From Fredinandcohnia onubensis (GTDB taxonomy: Bacteria > Bacillota > Bacilli > Bacillales > Bacillaceae_L): 64,000 nt of DNA. The stretch spans positions 62,001 through 126,000 of the forward strand of contig NZ_JAPSKV010000009.1 in the NCBI RefSeq assembly GCF_031181385.1, given 5' to 3'. The translations under genes were made by a program, and so were the position numbers. Under the pieces are notes generated by a model, which did no database searches, had not been told where the DNA came from, and saw nothing but the letters and a program-made list of their open reading frames with translations. Shown one piece after another: positions 47,779-56,859 of the stretch (position 1 is its first letter; each line of letters opens with the position of its first letter).

Positions 47779-48345
47779 TCAATTCTTAATTAAAGATAAT
47801 ACCTCACTTCGAGCAGCTGGGTCTTTTTGTAATATCCCACGAACAGCAGAAGTAACTGTTTTTGCTCCTGGTTTTTTCACTCCCCTCATCGTCATACACA
47901 TATGTTCTGCTTCGATAACTACCATTACCCCATGAGGTTGTAGGGTTTCAACGATGGAATCCGCTATTGTTGAGGTGATTCTTTCTTGCAATTGAGGTCT
48001 TTTAGCGACAGCTTCTACAGCGCGTGCAAGCTTGCTTAAACCAGTTACCTTACCGCCTTTAGGAATATAAGCAACGTGTGCGTGACCATAAAATGGGACA
48101 AGATGGTGCTCGCACATTGAGAAAAATGGGATGTCTTTAACAAGCACCAACTCTTCATGTTCCTCACCGAAAATCGTTTGAAAATATTCTTTCGGGTCAT
48201 CTTGGAGACCAGAGAACACTTCCGCATACATTTTAGAGACTCTTTTTGGCGTATCGACTAGTCCTTCTCTTTGAGGATCTTCACCGATTGCTTCTAAAAT
48301 CATGGTTACTGCCTGCTCTATTTTTTTATAGTCTATGGAAGTCAT
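47779..48345 (-). CDS. folE: GTP cyclohydrolase I
   Basis: First step of folate synthesis (mtrA). [16 protein letters not shown] carries zinc ligands, with [15 protein letters not shown] holding the catalytic cysteine. ATG 48345 has GAGGGG upstream, 188 residues; the TTG at 48354 lies directly on the ribosome site. Confidence 0.97.
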   Translation of the reverse strand: MTSIDYKKIEQAVTMILEAIGEDPQREGLVDTPKRVSKMYAEVFSGLQDDPKEYFQTIFGEEHEELVLVKDIPFFSMCEHHLVPFYGHAHVAYIPKGGKVTGLSKLARAVEAVAKRPQLQERITSTIADSIVETLQPHGVMVVIEAEHMCMTMRGVKKPGAKTVTSAVRGILQKDPAARSEVLSLIKN

Positions 48346-48414
48346 TTTAGCCAACCCCTCTTCTTATTACGTATTGCCAGTCCATTGATTCTAGCATAAT
48401 TATGTACAGAAAAC

Positions 48415-48444
48415 AAAAAAGAGTCGTTAAAAACGACCCTCTTT
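48415..48444 (-). terminator. terminator of hbs
   Basis: AAAGAGGGTCGTT and AACGACTCTTTTTT pair across a short loop on the minus strand with a long U-tract. Confidence 0.92.
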
Positions 48445-48473
48445 GTTAACTTTCACATAGTTTCTATGTAAAA

Positions 48474-48746
48474 TTATTTTACTGCATCCTTAAGCGCCTT
48501 TCCTGGTTTAAATGCAGGAACCTTGCTAGCAGCAATTTCGATTTCTTCACCAGTTTGAGGATTACGACCTTTACGAGCAGCACGCTCACGCACCTCAAAG
48601 TTACCAAATCCGATTAACTGAACTTTGTCTCCACCTTTAAGGGCTTCAAGAATTGAATCAAAAACTGCATCAACAGCTTTTGTAGCATCCTTCTTTGATA
48701 GTTCAGCACTTTCAGCCACCGCGTTAACTAAATCTGTTTTGTTCAT
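48474..48746 (-). CDS. hbs: HU-family DNA-binding protein HBsu
   Basis: Nucleoid protein of 90 residues: [42 protein letters not shown] (DNA-binding arm) and [17 protein letters not shown] 48746 has GGAGGAGGTGA upstream. Own promoter and terminator. Confidence 0.97.
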   Translation of the reverse strand: MNKTDLVNAVAESAELSKKDATKAVDAVFDSILEALKGGDKVQLIGFGNFEVRERAARKGRNPQTGEEIEIAASKVPAFKPGKALKDAVK

Positions 48747-48859
48747 GACATTCACCTCCTCCCAAATATGCTATTCATTCAATATGAGTGATTATTCATT
48801 GCTCTGCGAGTCTTGTGTCATCAAGTGTCTTCAACGTTAGTCTGATACTAACATGCCTT

Positions 48860-48888
48860 ATAATAAACGATTATTAGACATAATTCAA
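48860..48888 (-). promoter_or_regulatory. sigma-A promoter of hbs
   Basis: TTGAAT (48883-48888) and TATTAT (48860-48865) on the minus strand, spacing 17; leader about 105 nt. Confidence 0.7.
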
Positions 48889-49013
48889 TATATTTCAACA
48901 GAAATTTTACCTTTTTATGTATATTTCACCAATTCGTCTATGTTTTTTTGTAAAAAGCTTATCACATTAGTGTTTCGTAAGCAAATTCGCCTCTTTTTGT
49001 GCAATTATTGCAT

Positions 49014-49041
49014 AAAAAAAAGACTCCCTCGTGAGGAGCCC
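49014..49041 (-). terminator. terminator of spoIVA
   Basis: GGGCTCCTC-ACGA-GGGAGTC with T8 following on the minus strand; stem with one bulge. Confidence 0.88.
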
Positions 49042-49046
49042 TTATC

Positions 49047-50525
49047 CTATAATATGATAGCAATTAATCCGCCCGAACCTTCGTTAATGATTCTTTCAAG
49101 CGTTTCTTTAAGCTTGTAGCGCGCATTTTCAGGCATTAATGATAATTTCGCCTGGATACCTTCACGTACAATGGAGCTTAACGATCTTCCAAATATATCT
49201 GAATTCCAGATAGAAAGTGGATCATCTTCAAAGTCTTGCATCAAATATCGGACCAATTCTTCACTTTGTTTTTCTGTACCAATAATCGGCGCAAATTCAG
49301 ATTCTACATCTACTTTAATCATATGAATTGATGGTGCAACAGCCTTTAAGCGAACTCCAAATCTTGAACCTTGGCGAATAATTTCAGGCTCATCAAGACT
49401 CATGTCAGATAACGCAGGTGCTGCGATTCCATAACCAGTTTGTTTCACCATTTTTAGTGCATCTGCCACTTGATCATACTCTGCTTTTGCATGCGCAAAG
49501 TCTTGCATTAACTGTAAGAGATGATCTTTTCCGCGGATTTCAACACCCACTACTTCCTTAAGGATTTGATCATATAAATCATCTGGAGCATATAAATCAA
49601 TTTCAGCTACACCCTGACCCATTTCGATACCAGCCAAGCTTGCTTGATCAATAAAGTCATATTCACTAAATTGCCCAACTACGCGATCAACATCTCGTAA
49701 TCGCTTGATATCTTGGACTGTATCTTTGACAGCATCTTGATAGCTTTCTCTTAACCAATGATCTTCTCTTAAGACCATTACCCAGCTTGGTAGATTTACA
49801 TTTACCTCTAGTACTGGGAATTCATAAAGTGCTTCGCGTAGAACATTGAATACATCTGCTTCACGCATGCTTTCAACGCTCATCGCTAATACCGGAATAT
49901 CGTATTTTTCATTTAACTCTTGACGAAGTGCATCTGTCTCTGGGTGATGAGGATGAACGGTGTTTATAACCATAATAAATGGTTTTCCTACCTCTTTAAG
50001 TTCCTCAATCACACGCTCTTCTGCTTCAATATAATCTCTTCTAGGAATCTCTCCAATTGAGCCGTCTGTTGTTACAACAACCCCAATTGTTGAATGCTCC
50101 TGAATTACTTTTCTTGTGCCAATTTCAGCTGCTTCATGGAACGGAATAGGCTCTTCATACCAAGGAGTGTTTATCATACGTGGCCCATTTTCATCCTCAT
50201 AGCCCTTTGCACCTGGAACCGTGTATCCCACACAATCCACAAGGCGAATGTTAACATCAAGCCCATCTTCAACATGTACAGAAACAGCTTGATTTGGAAC
50301 AAACTTTGGTTCTGTTGTCATAATTGTTCTTCCTGCAGCACTTTGTGGTAGTTCATCCTGTGCGCGTGCCTTATCTGCCTCACTACCAATATTCGGTAAG
50401 ACTACTAATTCCATGAACTTCTTTATGAAAGTAGATTTGCCAGTTCTAACTGCACCAACGACTCCTAAATATATATCGCCACCGGTGCGCTCAGCGATAT
50501 CTTTAAAAATATCTACCTTTTCCAA
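49047..50525 (-). CDS. spoIVA: stage IV sporulation protein A (coat basement ATPase)
   Basis: Polymerises on the forespore outer membrane as the base of the spore coat, using ATP. The 492-residue protein has Walker A VGAVRTGKSTFI and the VDCVGYTVPGAKGYEDENGPRMI block, and ends ERIINEGSGGLIAIIL as in B. subtilis (same length). Start is TTG 50525 with GGAGGG 7 nt upstream. Sigma-E promoter at 50597-50627. Confidence 0.98.
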   Translation of the reverse strand: MEKVDIFKDIAERTGGDIYLGVVGAVRTGKSTFIKKFMELVVLPNIGSEADKARAQDELPQSAAGRTIMTTEPKFVPNQAVSVHVEDGLDVNIRLVDCVGYTVPGAKGYEDENGPRMINTPWYEEPIPFHEAAEIGTRKVIQEHSTIGVVVTTDGSIGEIPRRDYIEAEERVIEELKEVGKPFIMVINTVHPHHPETDALRQELNEKYDIPVLAMSVESMREADVFNVLREALYEFPVLEVNVNLPSWVMVLREDHWLRESYQDAVKDTVQDIKRLRDVDRVVGQFSEYDFIDQASLAGIEMGQGVAEIDLYAPDDLYDQILKEVVGVEIRGKDHLLQLMQDFAHAKAEYDQVADALKMVKQTGYGIAAPALSDMSLDEPEIIRQGSRFGVRLKAVAPSIHMIKVDVESEFAPIIGTEKQSEELVRYLMQDFEDDPLSIWNSDIFGRSLSSIVREGIQAKLSLMPENARYKLKETLERIINEGSGGLIAIIL

Positions 50526-50596
50526 GTGTGATCCCTCCCGATTTTACAGTTCTTGGGATAATTTTATCCGTTTACTACATATTCTAGGACATTATA

Positions 50597-50627
50597 TTTG
50601 TATGACGTTGTCCTAATTAAATATGAC
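50597..50627 (-). promoter_or_regulatory. sigma-E promoter of spoIVA
   Basis: GTCATATT (50620-50627) and CATACAAA (50597-50604) on the minus strand, spacing 15. Both boxes are near consensus for the mother-cell sigma factor. Confidence 0.85.
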
Positions 50628-50746
50628 TATTTCTAGAAAAAAATTCCCCCCATAATATGTAGCAGCAATGTTGAGTTCAAAAAGAAGATTGAAAACTACC
50701 CTAGCAAGCTATATTTCTTACACTTTTTGAACATGATTTACAAATT

Positions 50747-50786
50747 AAAAACCCTTCTCTTAGAGTTTATGTCTAAAAGAAGGGTT
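50747..50786 (-). terminator. terminator of yphE-yphF
   Basis: AACCCTTCT and AGAAGGGTT pair, with a smaller inner stem TTAGA/TCTAA; TTTAATTTG follows on the minus strand. Confidence 0.8.
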
Positions 50787-50792
50787 CATGAC

Positions 50793-51512
50793 TTATTTAT
50801 TTAAAAATATTGGTTCATTTTTATCATCAATCGTAGTGGGCTGGGAATTAATTGGAACAAACATTGAATGTTCAACCAAAATATCCCGAATATCATCACC
50901 TGTTTGATAGGTATGCTCATACTTTGTTAAATACTCATATAAATCCATACGATAGTCTACAAATATCTCATTTGTGTTCGTTATCAAGAGTGGTAAATTT
51001 TTCCCTGTAAAAGGACTAACCACAAAAGGTTCTTCTTTCAAACCTAGCTTGCTATAATCCAAAGTAAATACATTTGTTTGAAGTTGGTCTTTAAATGGCG
51101 CATATCCATTTGATGACCGATATATTTCTACTCGTAAATTTAATTCACTAATTTCCTCTGAGATTCGAACATCTAAAAGTTTAACAGTCGGGTTTGTCTC
51201 TACATTCACTAAAACATATAAATAAACTCCACCAGTTTCATATGCATTTCCAGGAGGTTCGGCTATGTACTTGGGTGAAATTCGGGTAAAATCAATTGGA
51301 TATTTTTGATATAGAGGGGTCTCCATGTCTCTAGTTTTAATTGGCAAGAGCCCACCACTATCCTCTTTAAATTGATCAACCGCCCTCTGAACATCTGCGA
51401 TTTGGTCTTCATATGGAATTTGGTTTTGAGTAAGCTTTTCTTTTGGATACAAGCATCCTGTAAGTAATGATAAAGAAAAAACAATTACCATCAGTTGTAA
51501 CGTAACTCTCAT
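50793..51512 (-). CDS. yphF: YphF, DUF3939-type lipoprotein
   Basis: A 239-residue protein with a lipobox (SLSLLTGC, Cys about 20) and an acidic extracytoplasmic domain. Position between spoIVA and yphE matches yphF. No enzymatic motif. Function unknown. Confidence 0.86.
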   Translation of the reverse strand: MRVTLQLMVIVFSLSLLTGCLYPKEKLTQNQIPYEDQIADVQRAVDQFKEDSGGLLPIKTRDMETPLYQKYPIDFTRISPKYIAEPPGNAYETGGVYLYVLVNVETNPTVKLLDVRISEEISELNLRVEIYRSSNGYAPFKDQLQTNVFTLDYSKLGLKEEPFVVSPFTGKNLPLLITNTNEIFVDYRMDLYEYLTKYEHTYQTGDDIRDILVEHSMFVPINSQPTTIDDKNEPIFLNK

Positions 51513-51539
51513 AATAATACCATCCTTATGTTTGTATCT

Positions 51540-51740
51540 TTATTCACTAACAGGTCCGCTGAACACGACGAAGAAGATAATGATTCCTGCTAGAATCATA
51601 AAAATATATGCAATCGTGGCTACTAATCCTTTTAAGAAGCCCTTCAGTTTAAAACGACTAAGATAAATGGATATAACAGCGATAAACATAAATGCAATGC
51701 CTGCAAATGATATCCACATTTTTAGTAATCCTGGTGTCAC
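51540..51740 (-). CDS. yphE: YphE, DUF2768 small membrane protein
   Basis: A 66-residue protein with two membrane spans (MWISFAGIAFMFIAVISIYLS and VATIAYIFMILAGIIIFFVV), ending VFSGPVSE. GTG 51740 gives the family start VTPGLLKMW; AAGGGAG lies 9 nt upstream. Function unknown. Confidence 0.85.
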   Translation of the reverse strand: MTPGLLKMWISFAGIAFMFIAVISIYLSRFKLKGFLKGLVATIAYIFMILAGIIIFFVVFSGPVSE

Positions 51741-51773
51741 CTTTTTCACTCCCTTGTCCAACATCTAAGTGTA

Positions 51774-51915
51774 TTCAAAAAGGAGGATGAAAAGGACCAA
51801 GAAGTTCAAGGCGGCGAAGCTTTGAGCACCGGAACGTATGTAATTAATACGTGAGGAGCGGAAAAGCAAGCCAACAAAGAAATTCGAAGTGTCATTTTCA
51901 CCGGACTTTTTGAAC
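51774..51915 (+). repeat. repeat family A, copy 2
   Basis: 142 bp beginning TTCAAAAAGGAGGATGAAAA and ending TTTTCACCGGACTTTTTGAA, so its ends are imperfect inverted repeats. Internal blocks match 14028-14170 read in reverse. No target-site duplication was recognised. Confidence 0.88.
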
Positions 51916-52014
51916 ATCATCTTAACATTCCGTCAAATATTATATCATAATACGCATCTATAAACTAAGGCAATGTTGTTAACTGTGAACATGAAAACTT
52001 TTTTAATCCTAAAT

Positions 52015-52056
52015 AAAACAAAAAAACTGAAGTAAAGAGGGGCGCCTTTACCTCAG
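52015..52056 (-). terminator. terminator distal to gpsA
   Basis: CTGAGGTAAAG and CTTTACTTCAG form an 11-bp stem with one G-U pair, followed by TTTTTTTGTTTT on the minus strand. It lies 230 nt beyond the gpsA stop. Confidence 0.88.
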
Positions 52057-52288
52057 CAAATCTTAAACAACTAAATATTCCCTTTATCCAATCGCTCAAC
52101 CCACACAGTATACTACGTTGCATTTTATGCGAAAAAGGCATGAAATGTATCGTCTAATGCCTATTTTTAGCAAGAAAAGTGCAAACGTTTTACTCAGTAG
52201 AAAATCCTTGCTATGCGAAATTATTGGAAATCCCGCTAATATGGTATTCTCCTTGCCATCATATGCACGATAAAAGCGGTAGGTGTGC

Positions 52289-53338
52289 TCAATCTTGCTG
52301 CATTGAACCTTTTTCTTCTAAATAGTTGAAAAGATCAGCCATTTCATTTGTCCTTCCTCTGGACATGAGTTTATCTACAGCTTCTTTAGGTGACTGATCG
52401 TTGAATAGAACATCATATAGGGCAAATGTTATCGGCATGGAAACATCCATTTTTTTGGCTAACTGATAGGCTGCTTTTGTTGTCCTAACACCCTCGACAA
52501 CCATACCCATATTATCTAGAACTTCCTTTAGACTTTGACCTTTTCCAAGCAGATTTCCTGCACGCCAGTTCCGTGAGTGGACACTTGTACATGTTACAAT
52601 CAAATCACCAATCCCAGTTAATCCAGCGAATGTTAGGGGATTCGCCCCCATTTTGCTTCCCAAACGTGAAATTTCGGCTAAACCGCGTGTGATTAACGCA
52701 GCTTTAGCATTATCACCATACCCAAGTCCGTCCGTAATGCCGGCAGCCAAAGCAATAATATTTTTTAACGCCCCACCAATTTCTACACCCACAATATCAG
52801 GATTAGTGTAGACACGGAAATGCTGATTAATAAATAAGTCTTGCACATATTCAGCACTTTCCATATTTTTGGATGACACTGTAACAGTTGTTGGATGGCG
52901 TAGTACCACCTCCTCGGCATGACTAGGTCCAGAAAGAACTACAACATCTTTGAGTAAGTTTGTCGGCATTTCGTCCTCAATCATTTCAGAAATTCGCTTT
53001 AATGTATCCGGTTCAATCCCTTTACTAACATGAATAATCGTTAAAGGGTTTGAAATGACCTGAGTTATTTTCTGAAGTACTTCACGAATTGCTTTCGTCG
53101 GAACAGCAAGTACAATTGTTTTGACGTCCTCTAAGGATTTGTCTAAATCCGAATACCCAATAATGGTTTCTGGAAGCTCAATTGAGGGCACGTATTTTGA
53201 ATTTGTATGTTTCGAATTGATTTCATCCACTTGTTCCTTACGATGTGACCAAAGACTCACCTCATGATCATTGTCCGCAAGAACGAGCGCTAGTGCAGTA
53301 CCCCAACTACCAGCTCCAACAACCGTTATCTTCTCCAT
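52289..53338 (-). CDS. gpsA: NAD(P)+-dependent glycerol-3-phosphate dehydrogenase
   Basis: Makes glycerol-3-phosphate for phospholipids. VVGAGSWGTALALVLADN, VSKGIEPDTL, VEIGGALKNIIALAAGITDGLGYGDN with the catalytic lysine, and ISRLGSKMGA. 349 residues. Follows der by 15 nt. Confidence 0.97.
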   Translation of the reverse strand: MEKITVVGAGSWGTALALVLADNDHEVSLWSHRKEQVDEINSKHTNSKYVPSIELPETIIGYSDLDKSLEDVKTIVLAVPTKAIREVLQKITQVISNPLTIIHVSKGIEPDTLKRISEMIEDEMPTNLLKDVVVLSGPSHAEEVVLRHPTTVTVSSKNMESAEYVQDLFINQHFRVYTNPDIVGVEIGGALKNIIALAAGITDGLGYGDNAKAALITRGLAEISRLGSKMGANPLTFAGLTGIGDLIVTCTSVHSRNWRAGNLLGKGQSLKEVLDNMGMVVEGVRTTKAAYQLAKKMDVSMPITFALYDVLFNDQSPKEAVDKLMSRGRTNEMADLFNYLEEKGSMQQD

Positions 53339-53353
53339 TACTTCCTCCCCTTT

Positions 53354-54664
53354 CTATTTTCGAGCTCTCGCGATTATCTTAATTGGCGTACCTTCAAAGC
53401 CAAAAGCATCTCTAATACGATTCTGTAAGAAACGTTCATAAGAAAAATGCATCAATTCAGGTTCATTGACAAATACAACAAAAGTCGGTGGCTTAACAGC
53501 AACCTGTGATACATAGAAAATTTTCAATCGTTTTCCCTTATCTGTTGGTGTCGGGTTCATTGCAACAGCATCCATGATGACATCATTTAACACATTCGTT
53601 TGAACACGCATTGTATGATTTTCACTGGCCATATCAATCATCGGTAGCAACGTATGGACCCGTCTCTTTGTTTTTGCAGACAAAAATACAATCGGTGCGT
53701 AATCAAGAAATAGGAAATGATCACGTACTTTTTGTTCAAATTCCTTCATGGTTTTATCATCTTTTTCTATGGCATCCCATTTATTAACAACAATCACCAC
53801 TGCTCTACCCGCTTCATGAGCATAGCCGGCTATTTTTTTATCTTGTTCAATAATACCTTCCTCAGCATTTAAGACGACAAGGACGACATCAGAGCGTTCA
53901 ATCGCTTTCAGCGCTCTTAATACACTGTACTTCTCAGTGCTTTCATAAACCTTTCCTTTTTTCCTCATACCAGCTGTATCGATGATGACATATTCCTTAC
54001 CATCAACTGTGTATTTTGTATCTATAGCGTCCCTTGTGGTTCCCGCAATGTCACTTACGATTACTCTTTCTTCACCTAACAAAGAATTTACAAGAGATGA
54101 CTTTCCTACATTAGGACGACCAATTAGAGAGAACTTAATGACGTCTTCATCATATTCTTCATCTTCACCCTTTGGAAAATGTCTTATAACTTCATCTAGC
54201 AAATCTCCAAGGCCAATTCCGTGGGAGCCTGAGATTGGCACAGGTTCACCAAATCCTAAAGCATAAAAGTCATAAATATCTGTTCTCATTTCGGGGTTGT
54301 CCACTTTATTAACAGCTAAAACAACTGGCGTTTCGGAGCGATATAATATTTTAGCAACCTCTTCGTCGGCACTTGTCACGCCTTCGCGACCACTTGTCAT
54401 AAAAATAATTACATCTGCTTCATCGATTGCGATTTCAGCTTGATGTCTAATTTGGGCAAGAAAAGGTTCATCACCGATATCAATACCACCTGTATCAATA
54501 ATGCTAAATTCTTGATTCAACCATTCACCTGAACTATAGATTCGATCCCTTGTCACTCCAGGTACATCTTCTACAATCGATACTCTTTCTCCTACTATAC
54601 GATTAAAAATTGTTGACTTCCCGACATTCGGACGACCAACAATAGCCACTACTGGTTTTGCCAC
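53354..54664 (-). CDS. der: ribosome biogenesis GTPase Der
   Basis: Double-GTPase for 50S assembly. Two G1 motifs (GRPNVGKST at residue 10 and GRPNVGKSS near 184), NKVD and NKWD G4 motifs, DTGGID and [11 protein letters not shown], and a KH-like C-terminus. 436 residues. Confidence 0.98.
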   Translation of the reverse strand: MAKPVVAIVGRPNVGKSTIFNRIVGERVSIVEDVPGVTRDRIYSSGEWLNQEFSIIDTGGIDIGDEPFLAQIRHQAEIAIDEADVIIFMTSGREGVTSADEEVAKILYRSETPVVLAVNKVDNPEMRTDIYDFYALGFGEPVPISGSHGIGLGDLLDEVIRHFPKGEDEEYDEDVIKFSLIGRPNVGKSSLVNSLLGEERVIVSDIAGTTRDAIDTKYTVDGKEYVIIDTAGMRKKGKVYESTEKYSVLRALKAIERSDVVLVVLNAEEGIIEQDKKIAGYAHEAGRAVVIVVNKWDAIEKDDKTMKEFEQKVRDHFLFLDYAPIVFLSAKTKRRVHTLLPMIDMASENHTMRVQTNVLNDVIMDAVAMNPTPTDKGKRLKIFYVSQVAVKPPTFVVFVNEPELMHFSYERFLQNRIRDAFGFEGTPIKIIARARK

Positions 54665-54738
54665 ATGCGTTCTTCCCTTCTAAACTATCTAATACTACAT
54701 ATATCACATAAAATATGATTAAAATCAACGTTATGTAT

Positions 54739-54767
54739 AAAATAAACCCTTCTACGCTAGAAGGGTC
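54739..54767 (-). terminator. terminator of the yphA-seaA-capping unit
   Basis: ACCCTTCTA-GCG-TAGAAGGGT followed by TTATTTTAT on the minus strand. Confidence 0.85.
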
Positions 54768-54814
54768 ATGCTTTTACATTCTATCAAAAATCAATGGTAA
54801 CAACAATCAATTGT

Positions 54815-55006
54815 TTAGTGTTTTACGATTATGTACAAATTCTCACTGATTTCGTGAGCAATTCCATCTAAGATTGCCTCCAAATTTGCAGCTACTGTCT
54901 CCATTTCCTCTTTCGTAGGACATGAAAACACGGGTGTTCCGCCAGAAACATTAACCTTTGATGTATCCATCTTAATCGCCGCTAAAATAAACTTTTCGAT
55001 ATTCAT
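54815..55006 (-). CDS. capping complex subunit for YIEGIA (small protein)
   Basis: A 63-residue protein (MNIEKFILAAIKMDTSKVNV...) whose start overlaps the seaA stop by 4 nt (ATGA). Size, partner and position match the family described as the capping subunit for YIEGIA proteins. No span or signal. Confidence 0.78.
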   Translation of the reverse strand: MNIEKFILAAIKMDTSKVNVSGGTPVFSCPTKEEMETVAANLEAILDGIAHEISENLYIIVKH

Positions 55007-55899
55007 TTAAGTGGACGCCCCTTTTCGTTTGCGTTCCTCTCTGTTGGCATTCGGATTGCATTTTCTAATGTTGGTACACGACCTATTATTTCAATTGCTT
55101 TCTCAACATCTTTTTCCTGTGGCAAAACAAAAATTCCGACTCGTCCATCATTCAAATCTCGTTTTGCCAATGGCGTGAGAGCAGGGGTCCCCGAATCTCT
55201 GAATATCCCCAAAGCGGTAGATACATCGTGTAGGATAGCTTGTCTTTGACCTAAATTTGCAATGGTAGCTCTTGCATTAAACGTTTTCGGCTTTAAAACA
55301 AACCCCATTCCATATTCTAATATTTCTTCCTGTCTCGCAGGAAGTCCGATATTCATAATATAGATATTATCAACATATAATCCTGCATCCTTAAAATGTG
55401 GCTTAACAAACTCGATATCAACAATATCCTTTAGTCTACTGCCAGCCATTAGCTTTTTGCAAATTAACAGACAAATGATACCCACAAGTATTCCAACCCA
55501 CATATTGATCGCTAAATAGGCAAAGGTAGATAAAAAGGAAGTAAAAATAACTAAGTAATTTCGACTTTCGAAGGCAACCGCGATTCCTTCAATATATGTC
55601 TTTCCTCTTGGAACAAGTTCGTATGAATCAAGTTCAGTAAGTGTGTTTCGCTCCATATTTCGCACATCGCGAAATTGCGAAGCCGCAATTGTTAAGAAGG
55701 TGATTGCCGTAAAATCTTCTTCCATGATTGAAGGTACAGCCACAGTTCCCAAACCTGCAGCAATAAATCCTAACGCAACATGAATGATTTTACCATGTAG
55801 ATATGTTGGATACTGACGATAATCTGTACGCAGCATGTAAAGGCGTACCGAAACTCCAAATATGACCCCAAACAAAATCGGGTATGTATATTCATTCAT
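55003..55899 (-). CDS. seaA: YIEGIA family sporulation membrane protein (SeaA/YphB)
   Basis: A 298-residue membrane protein with three or four spans in residues 1-160 and the family signature TYIEGIAVAFESRNYLV. The C-terminal part holds short soluble strands (RDLNDGRVGIFVLPQEKDVE). ATG 55899 lies 13 nt after GGAG; no closer start exists. Adjacent to yphA (1-nt gap) and overlaps the capping subunit. Confidence 0.85.
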   Translation of the reverse strand: MNEYTYPILFGVIFGVSVRLYMLRTDYRQYPTYLHGKIIHVALGFIAAGLGTVAVPSIMEEDFTAITFLTIAASQFRDVRNMERNTLTELDSYELVPRGKTYIEGIAVAFESRNYLVIFTSFLSTFAYLAINMWVGILVGIICLLICKKLMAGSRLKDIVDIEFVKPHFKDAGLYVDNIYIMNIGLPARQEEILEYGMGFVLKPKTFNARATIANLGQRQAILHDVSTALGIFRDSGTPALTPLAKRDLNDGRVGIFVLPQEKDVEKAIEIIGRVPTLENAIRMPTERNANEKGRPLK

Positions 55900-55900
55900 T

Positions 55901-56500
55901 CTAGCCGTGTTTCTCCTTTGTGTTTTTTTGGACCAGAACATCCACATGATGTAGTAGAATCTCTAATGATGACCAAACAAAAATAAAACAAAAACTAATT
56001 GCAATAACATCTAAAAAGACAAATGAACCAATTTTATAAGAAAAATTGACATTATTGATAATAATTCCATAAAGAATATCCCCTTGTATAGCACCCACTA
56101 AAAGCCCAACCAATCGTAAACGGAAATCCTTTAATAACATTAAGGTTACATATATTAATGCGGCTCCTAGCATCAAATTGCGATTAAAAAATAGCCAGAC
56201 TGGGTCATATAATTCGAACATTAAGAAACTACAATACGCTAATGAAATGGTAAGAATACAGATTAGCATATAAAATACTTGTTTTTTCGGGCGTTTCGAA
56301 ATTTCTTTTATGCAAAAAAACAAGATCGGAAAGATACTGTAATTTATTTTAATATCACCCACTCCAACGTAGTACGGTGACAATATGATAGTCACTAGAA
56401 ACAGAATTGATAGGAAAAGCCTTTCTTTGTTTTTCTTCATCAAAAAAGTACTACACACCCAAGCCATCCAAGAAATCCAATAAAACAAGACACCTTCCAT
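55901..56500 (-). CDS. yphA: YphA family membrane protein
   Basis: 199 residues, six or seven hydrophobic spans covering nearly the whole chain (FYWISWMAWVCSTFLM, LFLSILFLVTIILSPYY, ...). ATG 56500 has GGGAGGTGG upstream and gives exactly the B. subtilis length. First of yphA-seaA-capping. Function unknown. Confidence 0.85.
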   Translation of the reverse strand: MEGVLFYWISWMAWVCSTFLMKKNKERLFLSILFLVTIILSPYYVGVGDIKINYSIFPILFFCIKEISKRPKKQVFYMLICILTISLAYCSFLMFELYDPVWLFFNRNLMLGAALIYVTLMLLKDFRLRLVGLLVGAIQGDILYGIIINNVNFSYKIGSFVFLDVIAISFCFIFVWSSLEILLHHVDVLVQKNTKEKHG

Positions 56501-56672
56501 ATCTCCACCTCCCATTATTCCCATTATGGCTAGAAATTATGAATTTTAACCTTATTTGAATACCAAAATTCCTTTTATGAAACAATAAAATGAAATCAGA
56601 AATAGCCATTACCCCTATATACAATCCCCTAAAAAAAGGATAGTTATGTAGGAAGAAAGAGGTGGAAATGAA

Positions 56673-56816
56673 GTGGGTAAAGATAGACAGGAAAAAAAGC
56701 ATAAAGAGGCGCGATTAACGGAGTCTGACCGTGATCAATCTCTTGACTATCCCGGCGCAACGAGATTAGATACTCCTGATGAAGCTAGGGAAATGAACCG
56801 TATGAATCCAAAATAA
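56673..56816 (+). CDS. ypzI: YpzI family small protein
   Basis: A 47-residue hydrophilic protein starting at GTG 56673 (GKDRQEKKHKEARLTESDRD...), with AGAGGTGG 7 nt upstream and the stop TAA inside the base of the terminator. Composition and the TESDRDQSLDYPGAT block match YpzI. Too short for the usual ORF cut-off. Confidence 0.8.
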   Translation: MGKDRQEKKHKEARLTESDRDQSLDYPGATRLDTPDEAREMNRMNPK

Positions 56817-56849
56817 AAAGCCCTCACCCATATGGGTGAGAGCTTTTTT
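56815..56849. terminator. bidirectional terminator between ypzI and the S1-domain gene
   Basis: GCCCTCACCC-ATAT-GGGTGAGAGC with A5 on the left and T6 on the right. Confidence 0.92.
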
Positions 56850-56859
56850 CGATGAATGC

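Larger units (their letters stand above)
51741..52288. other. 548-nt intergenic region between gpsA and yphE
   Basis: Holds repeat A copy 2 (51774-51915), a TATAAT on the minus strand (51939-51944), and the gpsA-side terminator (52015-52056). The remaining 230 nt upstream of the terminator (52057-52288) have no credible frame on either strand. Confidence 0.6.
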
